The notes beneath the pieces are model-generated. The model saw only the letters and a program-made list of their open reading frames with translations. It did not search any database and had not been told where the DNA came from. Below are positions 9,729 through 20,173 of a stretch of DNA of 64,000 bases, piece after piece; the stretch's first letter is position 1, and each line of letters opens with the position of its first letter. Where the stretch lies: NCBI GenBank assembly GCA_030272585.1, contig BSYQ01000002.1:4712001-4776000 (forward strand), read 5' to 3'. The translations under genes were made by a program, and so were the position numbers. Origin of the DNA: Bryopsis sp. KO-2023. Lineage: Eukaryota; Chlorophyta; Ulvophyceae; Bryopsidales; Bryopsidaceae.

Positions 9729-10394
9729 TTATCCTGTTTTCAGTCACATCTCCAGGGAGATGCACTTAGCTGGTTAAACTTGATGGACATACAGATCATG
9801 AATCAGGAAAAGGCAGAGTATGCTAGCTGGCAAGAGTTCACTCAAGAACTAAGGAATGTTTTTGAGCCAGTCTCCCTAATAGAGACTGCCAGAAAACAGT
9901 TAAGAACTCTAAGGCAGACTGGAACTGCCTTGGGCTACATCAGACTCTTCAGAAAGCTGATGTTTAGACTCCCTAACCTACCTCAAGAAGAAAGGTATGC
10001 TGCCTTTGTGGATGGGCTAGCAGATAGGAATATGCAAGCACAGGTTATGACCCTGTGTGATGGAGATCTGGATAAGGCCATCCTCACAGTCCAAAGACTC
10101 TCTGCAACTATAGGCAGTAGAGGTGGCACTACTAGTAGTTTTAGAGGCAGAGGTAGAGGGAGAGGAAGATTTGGACAGAGAAATACACAGATGTCAGCAA
10201 TGATGTCTGCTGCAACATCACCACTGCCTCCTGCAGCAAATTCAGTTAAGGCTGTGCAGCAGAGAGGTCAGATGGGATCTAGGCCCTCAAGGGGAGGATC
10301 CTTTAAGTGTTTTCTATGTGGAAGCACAGAGCATGGGGTGAGACAGTGTCCCAAACTGTCCCAAGCTCAGAAAGCCCTGAAGAAGGGAAACTAA
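9729..10394 (+). pseudogene. gag: Gag C-terminal part of element 2, interrupted by element 1
   Basis: The open frame enters from the insertion point and reads a Gag core (QGDALSWL, then a FEP...RQTGT...GYIRLF segment parallel to the Gag domain of element 1). An RG-rich stretch (GRGRGRGRF) follows, then a CCHC knuckle CFLCGSTEHGVRQC, and a TAA stop. No ATG precedes the core here; a TTG occupies 9780. The N-terminal part is presumably upstream of element 1, so the gene is broken by insertion, not by decay. Confidence 0.85.
10385..10391 (+). promoter_or_regulatory. -1 ribosomal frameshift slippery heptamer GGGAAAC
   Basis: The gag codons here read G GGA AAC followed at once by the TAA stop (10392-10394), fitting the X XXY YYZ rule exactly. 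Slipping back one base gives GGG AAA CTA, which is the pol frame (10385 is in phase with the 1289-residue pol frame). GGGAAAC is an established retroviral-type slippery sequence. Downstream structure was not computed. Confidence 0.8.
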
Positions 10395-13300
10395 AAGAGG
10401 AGGCTAGTGTTGGGTCAGCTAAGCCTCCAGATGATATTGAAATGAAAGAACCCACTACAAAAACACCAGCCTCACTAAATGATGGTGTTCAAGAGACACC
10501 TGTGGTTGCAGCCCCTATTGCAACAGAACAGGAAGCATACACACTGGATGGGGTCACTCCAGGAGTGTTAATTCAAAAGAAAAAGCAGTCTCAAAAGAGA
10601 GTGGATAAACAAACAGAGGCCACTGTGAGTTTACCCACTAGAGTGGAAGGAAATGTTGAGGGAAAGGAACCAGTTCAGACTGCAGTAGCTCAGGCTACAG
10701 CAGCATATAGAGGATATGAACTGGCAGGATTTATTGGTGCAAAGAAAGCTACAGCATACATTGATACAGGATCCACTGCTAATTATATTAGCATGGATGC
10801 AGTCAAGGAACTGGGACTGCAATACAAACCACAAGAAACTCCTGTTAAGTTTCTAGATGGTACAGAAAGGAAATCAGTGGGGAGATGTTTTGGCATCCCA
10901 TTTGTCTGTGGAAAGATCCAGCTCTCATTTGATGCTGATGTCTTTCCAGACAGTAATCACCCAATCCTGCTGGGATTGCCCTGGCTCATACACTACAATC
11001 CCAAAGTGGATTTTAAGTCAGGAATAATCACAGTCAACAAGGGCAAAAAGAGTGTAAAATTACCACTCTCAGTGATGCCTGAATATCAGCTCAAACCCAC
11101 TGGAGCTACAGAACTTTCCTTTTGTTCTAGTGGCAGAATCAAAAGACAGATAGAAAAAGGGGAAATCAAACACATCATCATGGTGGTGATTAGGCCAGAG
11201 GATGAATCAAAGACTGGAGTAGAAACAATCCCAGAACAAAGGGAAGGGGATGATCTACAGAAAATCCTGCAGGAGGATATGGATCCCAGGATTAAAGAAG
11301 TACTGACTCAGTACAGAAAAGTGTTTGCAAAGGATTTGCCTAAGGGTGTACCTCCTGTCAGACTGGGTCATGAATTCAGGATTGATCTGGAGGAGGGTAC
11401 AGAACCCATGTATAGACCCCTATACAAACTGTCTCCTCTTGAGTTAGATGAGGTTAAAAGACAGTTAGATTACCTGTTGGAGATGGATTTCATAGAACCA
11501 TCACAGTCACCCTTTGGGGCACCAATCCTGTTTGTCCCTAAGAAAGATGGAGGGCTCAGGATGTGCCTGGATTACAGATGGCTCAACAAGAAAACCATCA
11601 AAAACAGATACCCTCTGCCCTTACCAGAGGAGATGATAGACAGGGTACATGGGGCAAAATATTTCACTAAGATTGACCTGAGATCAGGCTACTGGCAGAT
11701 GCCTCTAAGGGAAGAGGACAGGCCTAAGACTGCCTTTAGAAGCAGATTTGGACACTATCAGTTCAAAGTGCTTTCATTTGGACTTACTAATGCTCCAGCA
11801 CAATATATGAACATGGTGAATGACATATTCAAGGATATGTTGGATTTATTTGTGCTGATCTTCATTGATGACCTTCTGATCTATTCCAGAAGCATCTCTG
11901 AGCATGTAGAACATCTGGCAGCAGTCTTAGCCAGGCTGCAGAAGTATAGTTTATTTGCAAAAGCCACCAAAAGTGAAATCTGTGTGAAGGAAACAGATTT
12001 CTGTGGGTTCTGGCTAAGTGAAAAGGGGATCTCAGCAATGGATGTGAAAGTTAAGGCAATCAGGGATTGGAAGCCCTTAAAGACAGTTACAGATGTCAGG
12101 AGTTTTCTGGGGATGGTTTCCTTCTATAGGAGATTCATCCCAGACTTTGCAAAGATAGCAGGCCCTCTGCATGACTTAACTAAAAAGGATGTCATGTGGG
12201 AATGGGGATCTGCTCAGGAGAAATCTTTCCAGACTTTGAAAAATGCATTGATGAGGAAACCAGTGCTGATCCATCCTAATCCAGTGAAAGATTACACTGT
12301 TATTAGTGATGCATCTGGGGAGGCAACTGGTGGAGTCCTCTGTCAGGATCATGGCTCTGGATTACAGCCCATAGCCTTTTGCAGTAGAAGATTATCAAAG
12401 TCAGAACAGAACTACTCAGTCTATGAAAGGGAATTACTAGGGATAGCCTACTGTTTGATGCAGTGGAGGCATTATTTAGAAGGCTGCCCAGGACTGGTTA
12501 CAGTCTTTACTGATCACCAGCCATTAACAAACTTCATGGATCAGAAGATGATGTCAAGACCCCAAGCCAGGTGGCTCAGGGCAGGACATTTCCTCAGCAT
12601 CAAACCAAAGATTCAGTACATCCAGGGAAAACTGAATCTGGTTGCTGATGCACTATCAAGAAGTCTTCCAGCAGAGCAGGAAGTGAAAGTAATAAGTTCC
12701 TTACAGCCTAGCACAGAAGAGATTACACTCTGGGAACAAGCAACACTGGCAGATGTTGAAATCAAAGACATCTACAATCAAATACTGGATGGAGAGAGAA
12801 TTCCAGGATATGGAATCAATGAATCAGGGTTATTGATTTATCAAACTCAGGATGGACTTATGAAATTATGGGTTCCTCAGGAACTGAGAATGAAAGTCCT
12901 TACTGAAGGACATGATAATCAGATTTCAGGACATCTGGGGATAGAGAGAACTCTGGAGCTGATGTCCAGGAAATACTACTGGAATGATATGAAAAAGGAT
13001 GTCCAGGAATATGTCAGGACATGTGAGGTTTGCCAGCAAATGAAGCCTGAGTTGAGAGCTCAGAAAGGCTTGCTGCAACCTATTCCAGTAGCTGATAGGA
13101 AATGGGATCAGATCACCACTGATCTAGTGACTGATTTACCCCCTGTGGATGGGTTTGATTCAATTGCAGTGTTTGTTGATAGATTGACTAAGATGGTAAA
13201 GTTTATACCCTGCAGCAAAACAATAGATGCACCAGGGTATGCAAGGATATTCTTTGATTACATCTTCAGGAATCATGGGATTCCCAGTGTGATAATCAGT

Positions 13301-14176
13301 GATAGAGATACTAGATTTGCTAGTAAATTTTGGCAGGAGCTAATGAGATGTGTGGGCACTAAAGTGAGAATGTCCACAGCCTTCCATCCTCAAACAGATG
13401 GACAAAGTGAAGTCAGCATTAGAACACTAGAAAATTTCCTTAGACCCTATGTGGAAGAGCATCCAGAGACATGGATGCAGGGATTAGGGATGGCTGAATT
13501 TGCAGCCAATAATGCTGTCCACACATCTACAGGATACAGCCCCTTCTACTTAATGTATGGGGTACATCCTCAGCTGCCAGGAGATCTACTGGCTGGAAAA
13601 GCTCAAGCTGAAGCAGAATCAGTGCAAGAGATGATATCTCATATGCAGGAAATCATCAATGATGCCAAGGACAGATATAAAACAGCCCAAGAGAAGATGA
13701 GGCAGCAAGCAAATAAAAGGAGAAGGGATGTACAGTTTCAAGTGGGAGAAAAGGTGTTGCTCTCCACAAAGACATTGAATTTATCAGTCTTGAAACATAT
13801 TCCAGTAAAAATCAGAAGAAGATATATAGGACCTTTTGTTATTGCTGCTGCAGTGGGATCTGTGGCATATAGATTGGTGTTACCAGATGGATGGAAATTA
13901 CATCCTGTATTTCATGTATCAAAGTTGAGAAAACTTCAGGAAAGCTCTAAGTTTCCTAGGGAGGTAATGGCACCTCCAGCAGAATTAGATTCTGAGGGAG
14001 AAGAGGAATTTGAAGTTGAGGCTGTAGTAAGACATAAGTTTTCAGGAAGAAAAAGGAGATTTTTAGTAGTCTGGAAGGGGTATCCACTTAGTGAAGCAAC
14101 CTGGGAACCCCAAGACAATTTATTGAATGCATCAGAGATCCTAGCTGATTATAAGAGGAGAGCTGGGATCAGGTAG
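10385..14176 (+). CDS. pol: Pol polyprotein (protease, RT, RNase H, integrase, chromodomain), element 2
   Basis: An open frame of about 1260 residues from the frameshift site encodes the full replication and integration set. Landmarks: protease DTG (about 126); RT with FIDDLLIYS (about 492); RNase H TDASG-equivalent SDASG; integrase zinc finger ending CEVC; core motifs TTDLVTDLP, ISDRD and DGQSE; and a chromodomain with FLVVWKGYPLSEATWEP (about 1207-1247). The order and many blocks match element 1, so they are related families. Arginine is written only with AGA/AGG and no codon or codon junction forms CG. That is striking in an intact frame of this length. Confidence 0.95.
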   Translation, partial: GKLKEEASVGSAKPPDDIEMKEPTTKTPASLNDGVQETPVVAAPIATEQEAYTLDGVTPGVLIQKKKQSQKRVDKQTEATVSLPTRVEGNVEGKEPVQTAVAQATAAYRGYELAGFIGAKKATAYIDTGSTANYISMDAVKELGLQYKPQETPVKFLDGTERKSVGRCFGIPFVCGKIQLSFDADVFPDSNHPILLGLPWLIHYNPKVDFKSGIITVNKGKKSVKLPLSVMPEYQLKPTGATELSFCSSGRIKRQIEKGEIKHIIMVVIRPEDESKTGVETIPEQREGDDLQKILQEDMDPRIKEVLTQYRKVFAKDLPKGVPPVRLGHEFRIDLEEGTEPMYRPLYKLSPLELDEVKRQLDYLLEMDFIEPSQSPFGAPILFVPKKDGGLRMCLDYRWLNKKTIKNRYPLPLPEEMIDRVHGAKYFTKIDLRSGYWQMPLREEDRPKTAFRSRFGHYQFKVLSFGLTNAPAQYMNMVNDIFKDMLDLFVLIFIDDLLIYSRSISEHVEHLAAVLARLQKYSLFAKATKSEICVKETDFCGFWLSEKGISAMDVKVKAIRDWKPLKTVTDVRSFLGMVSFYRRFIPDFAKIAGPLHDLTKKDVMWEWGSAQEKSFQTLKNALMRKPVLIHPNPVKDYTVISDASGEATGGVLCQDHGSGLQPIAFCSRRLSKSEQNYSVYERELLGIAYCLMQWRHYLEGCPGLVTVFTDHQPLTNFMDQKMMSRPQARWLRAGHFLSIKPKIQYIQGKLNLVADALSRSLPAEQEVKVISSLQPSTEEITLWEQATLADVEIKDIYNQILDGERIPGYGINESGLLIYQTQDGLMKLWVPQELRMKVLTEGHDNQISGHLGIERTLELMSRKYYWNDMKKDVQEYVRTCEVCQQMKPELRAQKGLLQPIPVADRKWDQITTDLVTDLPPVDGFDSIAVFVDRLTKMVKFIPCSKTIDAPGYARIFFDYIFRNHGIPSVIISDRDTRFASKFWQELMRCVGTKVRMSTAFHPQTDGQSEVSIRTLENFLRPYVEEHPETWMQGLGMAEFAANNAVHTSTGYSPFYLMYGVHPQLPGDLLAGKAQAEAESVQEMISHMQEIINDAKDRYKTAQEKMRQQANKRRRDVQFQVGEKVLLSTKTLNLSVLKHIPVKIRRRYIGPFVIAAAVGSVAYRLVLPDGWKLHPVFHVSKLRKLQESSKFPREVMAPPAELDSEGEEEFEVEAVVRHKFSGRKRRFLVVWKGYPLSEATWEPQDNLLNASEILADYKRRAGIR

Positions 14177-14432
14177 AAGTTAGATGCACTTTTTATTCTG
14201 TGGCTGATGGATCAGGAATCCCAGAGGCTAGGGGATGGGTTGCATAAGGGCAGTGAAGTGTTTTCTGAACTTCTGTGGGTTAAGGATTTTATGGGGATCT
14301 AATTATCCCATCAGAAGGGCAGCAAGCTTGGGATTTGCAGCACCCTAGTTCAGAGTTACTTTTACAGAATCAAAAGGATGCATGTGATGGATACTTGGTG
14401 AGGGCACCAACTGCCCCCAGGGGGGAGGCAAT
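14177..14432 (+). other. 3' untranslated region and polypurine tract of element 2
   Basis: There is no ORF. The final CCCCCAGGGGGGAGGCAA (14414-14431) holds the polypurine tract directly before the LTR. It is CpG-free like the coding region. Confidence 0.7.
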
Positions 14433-14945
14433 TGATACCAGCTGCTGACGTCCAGGGACGTCAGACGTCAAAGGCGTCATGCATCTGACGTCTGTGAAGC
14501 GTCAGATGCATCCCCGGTGAATGACAGCATCCTCCCAAGGAGGTACTACTGAACTACAGCGAGGAAACCATCGCAAGAGCACAGAGTCAAGACAATGGTT
14601 CGATCAATCAGATTGGGACTTGCGAGACTGAGGTCCTGGGTTCGAGTCTGAGTGGGAACGTGCTTCGGTTTGGGCCTGTGTGTGAGTGTGTGAGTGAGTC
14701 AGGAGTAGAACTGGCGGCTGTGAGTCAGGGTAGTGGGAGTGTTACGGGTGGTTAGTCACCCTCGGGAAAGTCGAACTGGGAGTTAAAGGATGGGACGCTT
14801 GATGTAACCTTGCTTTTCAGTGATCTGTTTGTGTGACCCCGAGTCTGTGACCCGTGCGATTTTGTGTGACCGTTCCGCCGCCGCCTCACTCTTTCCCGAG
14901 ATAGGAGACGTCGCTCGCGGACGTCAGTCCTCCCGAGCGATAACA
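14433..14945 (+). repeat. 3' LTR of element 2 (about 513 bp)
   Basis: It starts TGATACCAGC after the polypurine tract and probably ends at CGATAACA, giving TG...CA ends like element 1. The end is inferred because the 5' LTR is out of view. It is CpG-rich (about 34), in sharp contrast to the internal region. It contains a tRNA-like GGTTCGAGTC at 14639-14648 that I do not consider a tRNA. Confidence 0.7.
14444..14512 (+). promoter_or_regulatory. cluster of TGACGTC (CRE/bZIP-like) motifs in the LTR
   Basis: Within about 70 bases there are several GACGTC or GCGTC words, some as TGACGTC, with TGCATCTGACG and CGTCAGATGCA forming a dyad. Another GACGTCAGTC lies at 14930. TGACGTCA is the classic bZIP/CREB site. 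A role as promoter or enhancer of element 2 is inferred. Confidence 0.45.
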
Positions 14946-15099
14946 ATTTTTTTCCCACTTCAGTGGATTTTTTTTGCCCTTTTTGTACTCTCTCTTTGTA
15001 GTGAACAAAAATCTCTTCGGTAGATTTGTTTTTTAAAAGAACCCTTCCAAAAATGGTAATTTTTAAATTCGTTTTTGTATTCTGTTTTTTTTCTTTTTT

Positions 15100-15480
15100 T
15101 TTCTGGGGTGGATTTCGGTGTCCTCAAAAAGACCTTTACCATGGTGGTTCCCAGAAAGTTCAATCCATAGGGAGGTTTGGGGTGTTATTGTTTGGAGGGG
15201 GGGGAAGGGGAAATGACTATACTTTTTTTGTATCAGAAATCTGTGAGTTGGGTTTTGTTGGGTGGATTTTTGTGTTTGTGTTTTCTGGCAACATGGTGGG
15301 GTGTAACAGGCTTCATATGGAATTTTTTTCAGGTTCTGGTGGATAATAGGCAATTCCTAGACACTAGTGTATTGTTCCTCTCACTCCTTTTTGAGACTTT
15401 GGTTGATTTGTATTTCGAATCAGCTGCACAGTTTGAGAGAGGGAAAAAGAGTGAGAGACGAATGGGTCAGTCCGAGGAAA
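15100..15480 (-). repeat. dispersed repeat R1, copy 1 (minus)
   Basis: Its reverse complement matches 39216-39480 by eye. Shared landmarks are CTGACCCATTAGTCTCTCAC, the ATTCGAAATACAAA segment, CCACCAGAACCTGAAA, the CTGCCAGAAAACAC segment and GATTTCTGATA. No ORF is credible. Confidence 0.65.
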
Positions 15481-16001
15481 GAGGAAACCTTGGCCAGTAG
15501 GATAGTATGAAGTCACTTCCCTTGGGGGTTCGTTTGCGCCAGATGTAGCTTTATTTACCCAGCACCAATCATCGTTTATTTTCAGCAGCATCAATGTGTC
15601 CAACTCAAACTTGCCATCAAATCACCCTCAGAGCATGTTTAATTTGAAAAAAAAAGAGATACCCCAATGCACTTTATGTTTGTTTTGAAGGTTTTGTAAA
15701 GAGCACTGTATTTAGTAGGGCTTATTTGGGTGTTAAGTCGTGTGTCCTTGCGGCCAATTTTTTTTGCGCCTAGCTGCCTCTTCCTCCCTTCTCTCGATTC
15801 CTAACTGTCGTCACGACAGTGTCGTGCACTTTCCCCAAAAACTTTTTTTGTCTTAAGATGTGTTTTAGTGAACAAGATTTCCCAACCAAGAGCTGCCTAA
15901 TGACTTGTGTCAAATATTCTTAATTTTTGTTCCTCTTTTTAAATGCACCTCCCAATCAATGAACGTATGATTTTACAAAATTGTATCAAAGTAGAGAATG
16001 C
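15481..16001. other. intergenic
   Basis: Nothing is recognised beyond AT-rich noncoding DNA downstream of the F-box/WD40 gene A. Confidence 0.5.
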
Positions 16002-17054
16002 TCACAACCCCTTAGAAAAGTCCCACTCCAAAATTTCCCCATTGCCACCAACAACCACCATCTTTTCACCTTCAAACCATGCCACTGGCACATGGTTTTC
16101 TTCAACATGGTCCCTATCGTACGAACAATCAAAACCTCACACACACACACACTCGCCCTTGGTCGTATCCCATATTTTCATCGTACCATCATAAGATCCC
16201 GTGAACATCCGACCTTCTTTGACAACGACAGAGTTCACAACATCTGTGTGACCTCGAAAAGTTTGCACGTGCTGGCCGCTTTCAAAGTCCCACGAGCGAA
16301 TGTTGCCATCAAAAGCTCCACAAAAGATCAGCCCATCAGAAACACTCATAGAGCATACTCCCTCTTCCCCACGAATCATTCGAAGGCAAGCATTATCGAC
16401 TAAGTTCCATATTCGTACAGTCTCGTCGCTTGACCCACTGATCAAGAGGTTGCCTGGTTTGAACAAGAGGCAAGTAACATCATTTTTGTGACCTTGAAGC
16501 GATCCAACCTGCTCCCATACCCCTTTCCTCCAAATTTGAAGTTTCCCATGATAACCCCCAACGGCCACGTTGTCGCCAAGGTCCGCAATCGATGAGATAA
16601 GGGTATAGAAAATCGAGACGCAAAAAAGCTTTTTCCAGGTGGAGATATCCCATCCACAAAGATCACCTATGATGTTCCCGGTCACAAGCATCCTATCCAT
16701 AAAAGAGAGACTATACACCAAGACGATCTTCTCACTGTCAAAAATAAACTCTTTTCGATCCAAATCAAACACCTTGAAGTTTTCATAACCACTCAGAACA
16801 ATCAAATTTTTCATCTTGGCACTCCGAAACGTGGTAGAATGATTTTGAGTGTGAACAGTGGGCTCTATTGCTTCATGCAACCAAGCACGCTCCAAATCGA
16901 TTTTCCTTTTCAAGGACGATTCCTTCTTTGTAACTTCTCGCCAAGATGTGGCCACACAAGAGCATCTAGCGAGTGATACAACAGGAATCCTTCCAAGAAT
17001 GTCGACCAAGACATGCCACGGCAAGTTCCATTCGACCCGTTTGCGGCCGCTCAT
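16002..17054 (-). pseudogene. F-box/WD40 gene A, C-terminus frameshifted by a (GT)n run
   Basis: The start is the ATG at 17054-17052. The N-terminal F-box (LPWHVLVDILGRIPVVSLA...CVATSWREV) would bind SKP1. WD40 repeats follow, with GH...WD cores such as GSSDETVRIWN and GSYDGTMKIWD, and would form a substrate-binding propeller of an SCF ubiquitin ligase. The open frame is 305 residues and stops at 16137 inside a (TG)n run (16139-16152). The homologous end VVGG...ILEWDFSKGL is still present in another frame down to 16002, as comparison with gene C shows. A change in dinucleotide repeat number has therefore cut off about 45 residues. It appears intronless. It could still make a shortened protein; I call it a pseudogene with moderate confidence. 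Confidence 0.75.
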
Positions 17055-18060
17055 GGTAGCGTCCTTAATTCGAAGAAACGGTCAATCATTTAGTCAATGA
17101 CCGCTGCGCTATGTAAAAAACAATGCTCTCCAAAGCAAGAATTACTTGCAGAGCGCGTAAGTCTTTTCAAGAAAAAAAACGATCGGTGGCCCACAGACTG
17201 TGGGGACACCCAGCACCAGCAAGGGCAAAACAAGGCAATGTTCCCCCTCCTTCCCCGCGTTGCTGATTCAAAAGTAGGACGACTAAAGCCGGGCGGGAAA
17301 AAGCAAGAAAAAAGTTGGTCGAACTTTCTTAATGAGACCACTGAAACCAAACTTCCCAGTAGTAACCCGCTTTGCACTTGTCAAACCGTCCGCTCCGCTA
17401 AAATTGAGAACAGCGTAGGCGAAAAACCTACGCCTAAGAGATAACGCCGAGCAAACCCACCTGTGTGAGTGAGGTAGTCCGATATCAAAAAAGTTTCCGG
17501 TAGAAGGAGGGACTCGATTGTCAAAAAAAGCTGTTTGTGGGCTGCGATCGCACCTTTTTTGAACTGCGGCGGCGGTGTTGTCGGATTGATCGACGTTGAT
17601 GATTCGACAAGTCGACAGAGGGTCAGGGTCAATCTCTTCTCCAGTGAGTGGAAGAGTGACGACCCTTTTTCCCTCTTCTGTCAATTGACCCTTTTTCCTT
17701 AGAGTGAGATGGATGGCGTCGAGAGAAACCAGAGGTACATCGGCCTGGTGTCGGCTTTTTTTTTTCCACGCGCGTGCGTTGGGGGGGTTCTGAGTCAGAA
17801 CTTCTGACTCTAGCGCAAGCGCGAATCTTTCTACTGACGGGATGTCGGTATTACATCCTGCCACTCCTTTTCGAGGCGATTAGGACGAAGCCATCCAAGG
17901 GTTGCCGGATTTGGAGTGCGACCGTTTGCTGCAGATCCAGTATGGCAGAGCTGCTGTTGCTCCCTGAAGGCGCTCGTGGAGGGACTTACCAGCTGGCTGG
18001 AAATATGATGAACCTGGGGTGCGACGTTTGAACGAAAGCTTGTCGCAAAAAAGGGTATTG
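17055..18060 (-). repeat. upstream segment of gene A, duplicated inverted at about 34.0-34.8 kb
   Basis: The reverse complement matches the DNA upstream of gene C in order, including TTGTCGAATCATC, AATCCGACAACACCGCCGCC, GGAAACGTTTTTGATATCAG and the hairpin at 17413-17433 (GCGTAGG, seven-base loop, CCTACGC; also at 34409-34429). A 193-residue minus-strand frame (17864-17283) crosses it but does not hold in the other copy. I treat it as promoter and 5' flank carried with the gene. Confidence 0.6.
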
Positions 18061-18079
18061 GGACCTGACCTTGAATGTC

Positions 18080-19065
18080 GGTCATGGAAGCATTTTTGTT
18101 TGTAGTGAAAATGTTGGTGGAGGCTGCTGCTGACCATCCCTGTTCTGGAGATGATGAGGGGTGCAATGCATTGATGTATGTATCAGGTAATTTCTTTTTT
18201 GGCACTAAGAGGCAGAAACCCAATTTACACCTGAATAAAATAATTTACTTGTTGAGTTTCTCTTTCAATATTCTTCTTTTCCCTCATTAGGACGAGATAC
18301 GCACTCGCAAACTGCCTGTGGAAAATCTTGTGGAAAATCGAAAAGTGATAGAAAAGAAAACCCATTTGTGCGGCCTGGGTTGTCCCACCATAAACTCTAC
18401 CTGCCAAGAAATCAGCCTTTCTGTTGAGGAATATTGATTTTTTAATGGAACACCTCACTCTTTTGCCCCTGCCCTTTTCCCAAATCATGGAATTCTCGCC
18501 TGCAAACCCTGAACCTGAGATCGATTTGAATTTTGTTTCGAAAATCATAAAAACTCAGATAGTGGGGAGCTGGACATGTTCTTTCAGTTCTTGATGTTTT
18601 TTTTCGGATTGCAAAGAAAGGAAAAGAAAGAAGAAAACAGCTCGACTCTCTGATGCTGCGGGCTGTCCTTAGCGTGGAACAGCAACAACATGAGCCCCGT
18701 CTCGATGGAAATCAGAAATTCCCAGAGGGCTTGATAGGTCAGGTTAGTTTCCACCCACCCATTCGCTTAGAAAAGAAAAAGAAAAGAAAAGTCAGCCCTC
18801 TAAAGGGAAGGCTTCCTTTTGGATGGGGGGAAATAAGGAGAAAAACAGTTGCAGAAAAATGTTGCCCATGACTTTTTTTTTTGTGGGTCAGCGACCCACA
18901 AATTATCAACATCTGCACCTGCAATAGAAAAGTCTTCGAATATATTTTTCAACTCTATTGCTCAAGATTCTGCATTGGGTTGTGGACAGGGGCCGTCACA
19001 TCGGATCGATTTTCACCATTCTGGATGCTATGATCCAGAACAAGGTGAGGGAAAAAGGAAGCTTC
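18080..19065 (-). repeat. dispersed repeat R2, copy 1 (minus)
   Basis: The reverse complement matches 33130-33990 and in part 44220-44880. Landmarks are GTGGGTCAGCGACCCAC (a palindrome), GGGTGGG...AACTAACCTGA, GGGGCTC and TGTTGGTGGAGGC. Its junctions with neighbouring repeats were not resolved. No coding sequence is seen. Confidence 0.6.
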
Positions 19066-20165
19066 AGAATTAGTAGAAAAGAAGCTTCGTTCATATTTTT
19101 AGAAAAAAAGGATAAAGGGATTCCTAGTGGGCAAGACTTTTTTCCTTCTCGAAATTCATTTCTTTTTTAAATTCATGCTTGCAAGCTACTTTCACTTCTT
19201 TGTGTTCCAGTGGACCCTTAAACAAAATAAAGATGACTAAAAGGAATCCTTGAAAATAAAAAGGAGCCCAAATATATCAGAGTCGCTGGAACTTTTTTTG
19301 TGTCTGATACAGTCGATTGGCTTTAATTGAAACACACACACATGGACAATGATGTGGTTTTTTTTTAAATCCATCACATGTGGAACCCTTCCCTTTCTTT
19401 CTTTCTTTCTTTTTTTTTTTCTTTCCTTTTCTTTCTTTCTGGATGTAGCTTTTGACATCCAGAAGACTGATTCTGCCAACCTCTCCCCCCCTTGAAAAGA
19501 AAATTAAGAAGAACACAAAGAAATCAGCGATGGTTGAATTTCTGGACTCTAGAAAAACCCAAGAAATTTAAAGAAATGGATGGACCACCATGCACCTGGT
19601 ATCCCAAATGAAGACGGAGAAAAATGAAGCTAAAATTTTTTTTCCTAATGGCCTTAGGGTTCAAATGCCAATAGCTGCTTCCCCCTTCTCAGAAAAGAAA
19701 TGTTGAAAAGGGACCTCAGCAGTGGATCAAGAGTTGAAGCTAGGAGCAGCAAGCTTGATTGTATTTTTTCCGTCACTCCCCTTTCAGAATCTGAATGATT
19801 TCGTATTTTCAGTCAGTGGCAAAGCTGGGGGGAGAGAAAAAGAGTGAGAGACTAATGGGTTGGTCACAGAATGCAACACGAAGTGAGACAGCAAAGGGGG
19901 GAGTTGTTTTGGTTTAAAATTCAGACTTGTGAATAAGAAACATGGAAAATCCTTTCTTCTGTAGAGACAAAAAACAGGAAACAAAATTGGTTGCAACTTT
20001 TTTTGTAGAAAGTTGAAGAGTTGATAGGTTGTACAATAATAATCTCATTGCGGACTTATCGAAAGTGGGAGAAAAAACTGTTGTGTGGAGTTGGAGAGTT
20101 GTACAAAAAAAACAATCGAATTTCTGTGAAGTGGGAGACAAAAATGTTGGCTGGCAGAATAGAGT
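19066..20165 (-). repeat. remainder of the left duplication arm, with R1 copy 2
   Basis: The reverse complement follows 32130-33130 in the same order. At 19780-20160 it carries R1 sequence (GGCAGAATAGAGTGAGA, GAAAGTGGGAGAAAAA, GAGTGAGAGACTAATGGG). A polypyrimidine run lies at 19391-19440. No gene. Confidence 0.6.
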
Positions 20166-20173
20166 GAGAAACC

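Larger units (their letters stand above)
9727..14945 (+). mobile_element. Ty3/gypsy chromovirus, element 2 (3' portion, split by element 1)
   Basis: The gag reading frame is already open at 9729, mid-protein, right after the LTR end of element 1. The missing 5' LTR and gag start should therefore lie upstream of element 1, outside the window. What remains is the gag C-terminal part, an intact pol, a polypurine tract and a 3' LTR. By direct reading of every line, the internal region 9727 to about 14447 contains no CpG at all, whereas the LTR holds about 34. This element is older than the insertion of element 1, yet its pol has no stop. Confidence 0.9.

Noticed and set aside
14590-14655. Possible tRNA gene inside the LTR of element 2
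   Set aside because: GGTTCGAGTC resembles a T-loop, but no D arm, anticodon arm or acceptor stem forms.
17283-17864. 193-residue minus-strand frame upstream of gene A
   Set aside because: The duplicated copy near 34.0-34.6 kb does not keep the frame, so it is more likely promoter DNA.
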